From positions 104,592 through 168,591 of the forward strand of contig CAJYOI010000023.1 of NCBI GenBank assembly GCA_913776045.1: 64,000 nucleotides of DNA, read 5' to 3'. Source of the DNA: an uncultured Sphingomonas sp. (GTDB lineage: Bacteria; Pseudomonadota; Alphaproteobacteria; Sphingomonadales; Sphingomonadaceae). Of the stretch, positions 59,790 to 64,000 are shown piece after piece. Position 1 is the stretch's first letter. Each line of letters begins with the position of its first letter. The position numbers and the translations under genes were made by a program. The notes under the pieces were generated by a model that made no database searches, was not told the origin of the DNA, and was given only the letters and a program-made list of their open reading frames with translations.

Positions 59790-61484
59790 ATGATCACGCT
59801 CCTCCCGCTGCTGCTCAGCGTCGCCGCCGCCCCCGAAGCGGGCAAGCCCGAAATCACCGCGCAGACCGCGCGCTCAGGTGGCGCGGTGACACCCGATCAG
59901 GCGAAGCTGACCCTCGAAACGGTCGACCTGGCGATCGAGGTGTTTCCGGCGCGCGAGCAGATTTCGGGGGTGGCGACGTTGAACTTCATCGCCAAGGGAC
60001 CGATCGATCGGATCCCGATCGATCTCGACAAGAATTTGCCGGCCAGCGCGATCAGCATCGACGGGCGGCCGCTGGCGGCGAAGTCCTGGACCAACCCCGA
60101 CGGACGGATGATCATTACCCCGCCCCGCCGCATTCCGGCGGGCGCGCGCTTCTCGGTGAAGATCGCCTATGCCGGCACGCCGCGCGTCGCGGTGCGCGCG
60201 CCGTGGGACGGCGGCTTCGTCTGGTCGAAGACGAAGGACGGTCAGCCTTGGATCGCGACCGCGGTGCAGGGCGAAGGGTGCGACCTGTTCTGGCCCTGCG
60301 TCGATTCGCCGACGTTCGAGCCGAAGCGGATGGACATCCACATCACCGTGCCCAAGGGGCTGAAGGCCCCGTCGAACGGCGTGCTGAAATCGGTCGATAC
60401 GCTGCCCGACGGGCGAACGACCTGGCATTGGTCGACGCGCAACCCGAACACCTATGCCATCGCGCTCAACATCGCGCCCTATGAAGAGATGAAGGGCAGC
60501 TACAAGAGCCGCTTCGGCAACACCATCCCGATGTATTATTGGTATCTTCCGGGCGAGGAAGCGCAGGCGAAGGGCCTGTTCGCCGAATTCGCGCCCACGC
60601 TCGACTTCTTCGAAAGCATGATCGGCCCCTACCCGTTCGGCGACGAGAAGCTGGGGGTGGTCGAGACGCCGCACCTGGGCATGGAGCATCAGACGATCAA
60701 CGCCTATGGCAACGGCTACAAGAAGGCGCCCGAAGGCTTCGACTGGCTGTTCCAGCACGAATTCAGCCACGAATGGTTCGCCAACCAGCTGACCGCAGCC
60801 GACTGGGACGATTTCTGGCTGCACGAAGGTTACGGCAACTACATGCAGCCGCTGTACGGCCAATGGCGCGAGGGCGACGCGCGCTACTTGGCGATGATGC
60901 TGAAGAACCGCGAGTCGATCGCCAACAGGGCGCCGCTCGTATCCGGCCAGCCGCGGACCGAGGAGGACGTGTACGACGCCGACAAGAACGGGCCCGGCGG
61001 CGACATCTACGTCAAGGGCGGATGGATGCTCCACACGCTGCGCGGGCTGGTCGGCGACCCGGCGTTCTTCGAGATCACGCGCCGCGCGGTATATGGCCGC
61101 CCCGACCCCAAGCCCGGCAATTTCAGCCCTCGCTTCTCATCGAGCAAGGAATTTCGCCAGATCGTCAACCAGGTAACAGGCGCCGACTATGGCTGGTTCT
61201 TCGACGTGTACCTCGACGAAGCCGCCCTGCCCGACTTGGTCGAGACGCGCGAGGCTGGCCGTCTGACGCTCCAGTGGAAGACGCCGAAGAACAAGCCCTT
61301 CCCCATGCCGATCGACGTCGCGGTCGATGGCAAGGTCACCCGCCTGGCGATGACCGGCGGGCGCGACACGCTGACCGTACCGGAGGGCGCGCACGTCGTC
61401 CTCGACCCGATGGCCCGCGTCCTGCGGCGCTCGGCGGCGATCGAGGCGGTGCAGGCACAGGCGGCCGCGGCGCGAAAGAAATGA
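59790..61484 (+). CDS. Exported M1 family zinc metallopeptidase (second)
   Basis: 564 residues with a short signal peptide (MITLLPLLLSVAAAPEAGKP). The zinc site is HEFSHEWFANQLT followed by E in WLHEGYGNY, fitting HExxH-(18)-E. LGMEHQTINAYG replaces the GAMEN motif, and TYAIALNIAPYEEM marks the N-terminal domain. It is distinct from the M1 enzyme at 8505, with a shorter C-terminal domain. It overlaps the next small gene as ATGA and diverges from lon. Confidence 0.9.
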   Translation: MITLLPLLLSVAAAPEAGKPEITAQTARSGGAVTPDQAKLTLETVDLAIEVFPAREQISGVATLNFIAKGPIDRIPIDLDKNLPASAISIDGRPLAAKSWTNPDGRMIITPPRRIPAGARFSVKIAYAGTPRVAVRAPWDGGFVWSKTKDGQPWIATAVQGEGCDLFWPCVDSPTFEPKRMDIHITVPKGLKAPSNGVLKSVDTLPDGRTTWHWSTRNPNTYAIALNIAPYEEMKGSYKSRFGNTIPMYYWYLPGEEAQAKGLFAEFAPTLDFFESMIGPYPFGDEKLGVVETPHLGMEHQTINAYGNGYKKAPEGFDWLFQHEFSHEWFANQLTAADWDDFWLHEGYGNYMQPLYGQWREGDARYLAMMLKNRESIANRAPLVSGQPRTEEDVYDADKNGPGGDIYVKGGWMLHTLRGLVGDPAFFEITRRAVYGRPDPKPGNFSPRFSSSKEFRQIVNQVTGADYGWFFDVYLDEAALPDLVETREAGRLTLQWKTPKNKPFPMPIDVAVDGKVTRLAMTGGRDTLTVPEGAHVVLDPMARVLRRSAAIEAVQAQAAAARKK

Positions 61485-61723
61485 CCGACCGCGCCAACTG
61501 GACCGGACGCGCTGTCGAAATGGCGGCGATATTCATGATCGGCGACGGGCTGCTCGGGCTGTTGCAGCCTAAGCGTCACGTCGAATTGTGGGAAAGCGAT
61601 GCGGCAGGTACCGAAGTCCTCGTCGCGCCGTTTCGCGACAGGCCCGAGCGGCGCAGGCTCTACGGTGCGCTACAGATCGCCGCCGGGTTGGCTATCGCGG
61701 CGGGCCAACGGCCGAAAAAGTAA
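61481..61723 (+). CDS. Small hypothetical membrane-associated protein
   Basis: 80 residues starting at the ATG 61481, which overlaps the M1 peptidase stop. Two moderately hydrophobic helices are visible (VEMAAIFMIGDGLLGLLQPK; RLYGALQIAAGLAIAAGQRP) around a polar, acidic middle (WESDAAGTEVLVAPFRDRPE). No family is recognised. Coupling suggests a minor partner of the peptidase. Confidence 0.65.
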   Translation: MTDRANWTGRAVEMAAIFMIGDGLLGLLQPKRHVELWESDAAGTEVLVAPFRDRPERRRLYGALQIAAGLAIAAGQRPKK

Positions 61724-61770
61724 TAAGCGCGGTGTCTGGCCCATGAAACCAAGACACCGCATCTTTCCGG

Positions 61771-61980
61771 TCAGCCGACCACCGTCCCGGGCGACGGCAC
61801 GTCGATGCTGGGCGTGGGCGGCGATATTTCGGGTGGCGGTGTCGTCGGCTGAGCCGGCGTCCCTGGCGCTGCAGGAGTCTCCGGCTGCGGCGTGCCCGGT
61901 CCCGGCTGTCCTGGCATCGGCGGCGGCGGGGCTTCCGGCGGGGGGGCGTCGGGCGATGGAATGGGCGGTTCGACAGGCAT
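61771..61980 (-). CDS. Small proline-rich protein
   Basis: 69 residues, almost half proline (MPVEPPIPSPDAPPPEAPPP; TPPPEISPPTPSIDVPSPGT). AAGGAG lies about ten bases before the ATG at 61980, which argues for translation. It has no signal peptide or helix, so it is probably disordered. It stands alone between the convergent small membrane protein and tRNA-Leu. No function can be assigned. Confidence 0.55.
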   Translation of the reverse strand: MPVEPPIPSPDAPPPEAPPPPMPGQPGPGTPQPETPAAPGTPAQPTTPPPEISPPTPSIDVPSPGTVVG

Positions 61981-62086
61981 CGACGTGATCTCCTTCAGCC
62001 GTTCCCAACGCCTGCAAATCGCAGCGGTTGCGCGAAACAGGCGCTTTGCTATAGAGCCCGCCGCAATCGGCGGCTCCAACCGTCGC

Positions 62087-62171
62087 GCGGGCGTGGCGGA
62101 ATTGGTAGACGCGCTGGTTTTAGGTACCAGTATCGCAAGATGTGGGGGTTCGAGTCCCTTCGCCCGCACCA
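62087..62171 (+). tRNA. tRNA-Leu (TAG)
   Basis: Acceptor GCGGGCG, D-arm GGCGGAATTGGTAGACGC, anticodon stem CTGGT/ACCAG with loop TTTAGGT (TAG), a long variable arm, T-arm GGGGG-TTCGAGT-CCCTT, acceptor CGCCCGC and encoded ACCA ending at 62171. Confidence 0.96.
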
Positions 62172-62257
62172 GCTTCCCGTTCTCACGCGATACGCGCGGG
62201 GGACCGGGTCGCCGTACACGGATTCCTCTTTTTAGTTCAGAAAGCCAACCCGCAACC

Positions 62258-63901
62258 ATGCAGACCGTCGAGACGCTGAACGAAGGCCTCAAGCGCGCCT
62301 ACACGCTGACCATCACTGCCAAGGACGTCGATGCCAAGGTCGATGCCGAAGTGAAGCGCATGGCCCCGCAGATCCGCATGCCCGGCTTCCGCCCCGGCAA
62401 GGTTCCCGCGAACCTGATCCGCAAGATGCATGGCGAGGCGATCGCCGCCGACGCGCTGAATTCGGCGATCCAGTCGGGCGTGCAGCAGCTGATGGCCGAC
62501 AAGGGTCTTCGTCCTGCGATGCAGCCATCGGTGCGACTGAACGACGACTATGCGCCGGGCAAGGACGCCCAGGTCGAAGTCGAGCTGGAAGTGCTGCCCG
62601 ACGTCCCCGCCCCCTCGATCGATGGCTTGAAGCTCGAGCGCCTGACCGTCCAGCCGGACGAAGCGCAGATCGACGCGCGCATCGCCGAACTGGCGCAGGG
62701 TGCGAAGTCGTATGACGACGCCGCCGAAGGCCACGCCGCGCAGACCGGTGATCTGGTCGTCATGGACTTCGTCGGCAAGACCGCCGACGGCGTCGCCTTC
62801 GACGGCGGGACCGGCACCGACATGTCGGTCGAAATCGGTTCGGGCCGCCTGATCCCGGGCTTCGAGGACCAGCTAGTCGGCGTGAAGAAGGGCGACGAGA
62901 AGCAGATCTCGGTCACCTTCCCCGAGGATTACGGCGCCAAGAATCTGGCCGGCCAGCCCGCGACTTTCGACCTGACGATCACGGACGTCCGCGTCGCGGG
63001 CGAAACCAAGATCGACGATCAGTTGGCCAAGAACCTGGGCCTTGAGAGCCTGGAGCAGCTGCGCGGCATTCTGAAGGGCCAGGCGGAGCAGGAACTGAAC
63101 GGCCTGACGCGCACCCATATGAAGCGCAAGCTGCTCGACCAGCTCGCCGCCGGGCACGACTTCGCGGTGCCGCCGTCGATGGTCGAGGCCGAGTTCGACC
63201 AGATCTGGCACCAGCTGCAGCACGAAGCCGAGCATGAGGCCGACGTCGACGCAGCCAAGGCCGAGCTGGAAGCCGAGAAGGACGACTATCGCAAGATCGC
63301 CGAGCGCCGCGTGCGCCTGGGCCTGCTGCTCTCCGAGATCGGCCAGGCGAACGGCGTCGAGGTCAGCCAGAACGAGATGAACCAGCTGATCATGGCCGCG
63401 GCGCAGCAGTATGCGCCCGACCAGCGCGAGCGGTTCGTCCAGTATGTCCGCCAGGAGCCGATGGCCGCCGCCCAGCTGCGCGCCCCGCTCTATGAGGACA
63501 AGGTCGTCGACTTCCTGTTCGACAAGGCCGAGATCAGCGACCGCGACGTGACCCGCGAGGAACTGGAAGCCGCGATCGAGAGCGAGGACGGCTTCGACAC
63601 CGGCACGCACACCCACGACCATGACAAGCCGGTCGCCCGCAAGTCGAAGAAGGCCGCGGCCGATACGACCGGGGACACGCCGGCTGCCGCACCGAAGAAG
63701 GCGCCGGCCAAGAAGAAGGCAGCCGAGGCAGAGGCTCCGGCCGCCGCCGACGAAGGCTTGGTCGAAGCCGAGCCGGTGAAGAAGGCCGCGACCAAGAAAG
63801 CGCCGGCCAAGAAGGCCGTCGAGCCGACCGCGGAAGGCGAGGAGGTCGCTGCCGCCGCCAAGCCGAAGAAGGCCCCGGCCAAGAAGAAGGCCGAGGCGTA
63901 A
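62258..63901 (+). CDS. tig: Trigger factor with H1-like Lys/Ala/Pro tail
   Basis: 547 residues; E. coli trigger factor has 432. Ribosome-binding loop in IRMPGFRPGKVPANLIRKM (about residues 38-56), FKBP-like isomerase domain (TGDLVVMDFVGKTADGVAFD; GRLIPGFEDQLVGVKKGDEK) and the helical chaperone domain (LLSEIGQANGVEVSQNEMNQ). After a His/Asp-rich hinge (GTHTHDHDKP) comes a ~95-residue tail from about residue 453 with three KKAPAKK-type repeats. Trigger factor folds nascent chains at the ribosome exit; the tail may add RNA or ribosome binding. clpP and clpX would be expected beyond the window edge. Confidence 0.95.
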   Translation: MQTVETLNEGLKRAYTLTITAKDVDAKVDAEVKRMAPQIRMPGFRPGKVPANLIRKMHGEAIAADALNSAIQSGVQQLMADKGLRPAMQPSVRLNDDYAPGKDAQVEVELEVLPDVPAPSIDGLKLERLTVQPDEAQIDARIAELAQGAKSYDDAAEGHAAQTGDLVVMDFVGKTADGVAFDGGTGTDMSVEIGSGRLIPGFEDQLVGVKKGDEKQISVTFPEDYGAKNLAGQPATFDLTITDVRVAGETKIDDQLAKNLGLESLEQLRGILKGQAEQELNGLTRTHMKRKLLDQLAAGHDFAVPPSMVEAEFDQIWHQLQHEAEHEADVDAAKAELEAEKDDYRKIAERRVRLGLLLSEIGQANGVEVSQNEMNQLIMAAAQQYAPDQRERFVQYVRQEPMAAAQLRAPLYEDKVVDFLFDKAEISDRDVTREELEAAIESEDGFDTGTHTHDHDKPVARKSKKAAADTTGDTPAAAPKKAPAKKKAAEAEAPAAADEGLVEAEPVKKAATKKAPAKKAVEPTAEGEEVAAAAKPKKAPAKKKAEA

Positions 63902-63910
63902 GCCGTATCT

Positions 63911-63990
63911 TCCCTCGCCCCGGCAAGGGGAGAGGGGTGCGCAGACTTGGCGGCTCTGCCGCCTGGTCGGACTGGAAGAGGGGTCAGCGG
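63911..63990. repeat. Intergenic palindrome after tig (decayed 5918-type)
   Basis: CTTCCCTCGCCCCGGCAAGG followed by GGAGAGGGG, with inner GGCGGCTCTGCCGCC and the partial partner GGAAGAGGGGTCAG, resemble the intergenic repeat class seen at 5918 and 50573. It may continue beyond the end of the window. Confidence 0.45.
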
Positions 63991-64000
63991 TCGTATCTCG

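Noticed and set aside
1-64000. CRISPR array, prophage or complete insertion sequence
   Set aside because: No evenly spaced direct repeats, no cas, transposase, integrase or phage structural genes were found.

Overview
The window is a GC-rich, densely coded alphaproteobacterial chromosome segment, most likely from a Sphingomonas-like member of the Sphingomonadales. This rests on the gene order tsaE-amgK-murU-addB-addA beside a DivL-type kinase with Tyr in the phosphoacceptor position, on TonB-dependent receptors with an 'E/D-I-V-V-x-G' N-terminal box, on several histone H1-like Lys/Ala/Pro-rich proteins, and on many intergenic palindromic repeats. There is no CRISPR array, rRNA operon, prophage or complete insertion sequence. 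This is core genome with a few accessory patches.

Layout. 1-8401 (minus strand): addA (cut by the window edge), addB, murU, amgK, tsaE and, across a large inverted repeat, divL. 8505-13146: an exported M1 metallopeptidase with a DUF6702 partner, then ahcY on the other strand with a palindromic operator. 13147-16731: two DUF4139 proteins and YqgE/AlgH. 16857-19866: a Prx5 peroxiredoxin and AMP nucleosidase flanked by two H1-like proteins. 19988-25244: alpha/beta hydrolase, a MarR-EmrA-EmrB type efflux operon and a thiolase. 25245-25688: a gene-poor, lower-GC relic. 25689-33032: GNAT, SH3 protein, 2-hydroxyacid dehydrogenase, PilZ protein, nitronate monooxygenase-like enzyme, GT4 glycosyltransferase and a Kup potassium transporter. 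33170-35132: an Lrp-type regulator divergent from alanine dehydrogenase, then DUF3072. 35431-39721: tpiA, then ppiD-trpE.

39824-44578 is a tightly overlapping cytochrome c maturation operon (ccmC-D-E-F-G-H plus a TPR/CcmI-like gene) without ccmA or ccmB. 44633-48525 is the most accessory-looking stretch: a DUF2279 protein, an Xre regulator with two tandem DUF2975 membrane proteins, and a PagL-like outer-membrane deacylase coupled to two paralogous secreted Cys-containing peptides. 48569-50568: Leu/Glu-type dehydrogenase, tRNA-His and a 2OG-Fe(II) hydroxylase. 50701-56466: a frameshifted lipoprotein gene, a TonB-dependent receptor and a beta-helix-like lipoprotein under a probable Pho box, and a decaying toxin with an intact antitoxin. 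56532-63901: tRNA-Val, HU, Lon, a second M1 peptidase, a small membrane protein, a Pro-rich peptide, tRNA-Leu and a trigger factor with an H1-like tail.

Themes: cell-envelope maintenance (AmgK/MurU recycling, PpiD, YqgE, PagL-like, TonB receptor), protein quality control (Lon, trigger factor, PpiD, two M1 peptidases), methyl-cycle control (ahcY with operator) and respiration (ccm). No complete undescribed system is proven. The best candidates for something new are the Pho-box lipoprotein/receptor pair, the PagL-like plus twin Cys-peptide operon, the doubled DUF2975/Xre cassette, and the DUF4139 protein carrying a TonB-box-like, polyproline insertion.
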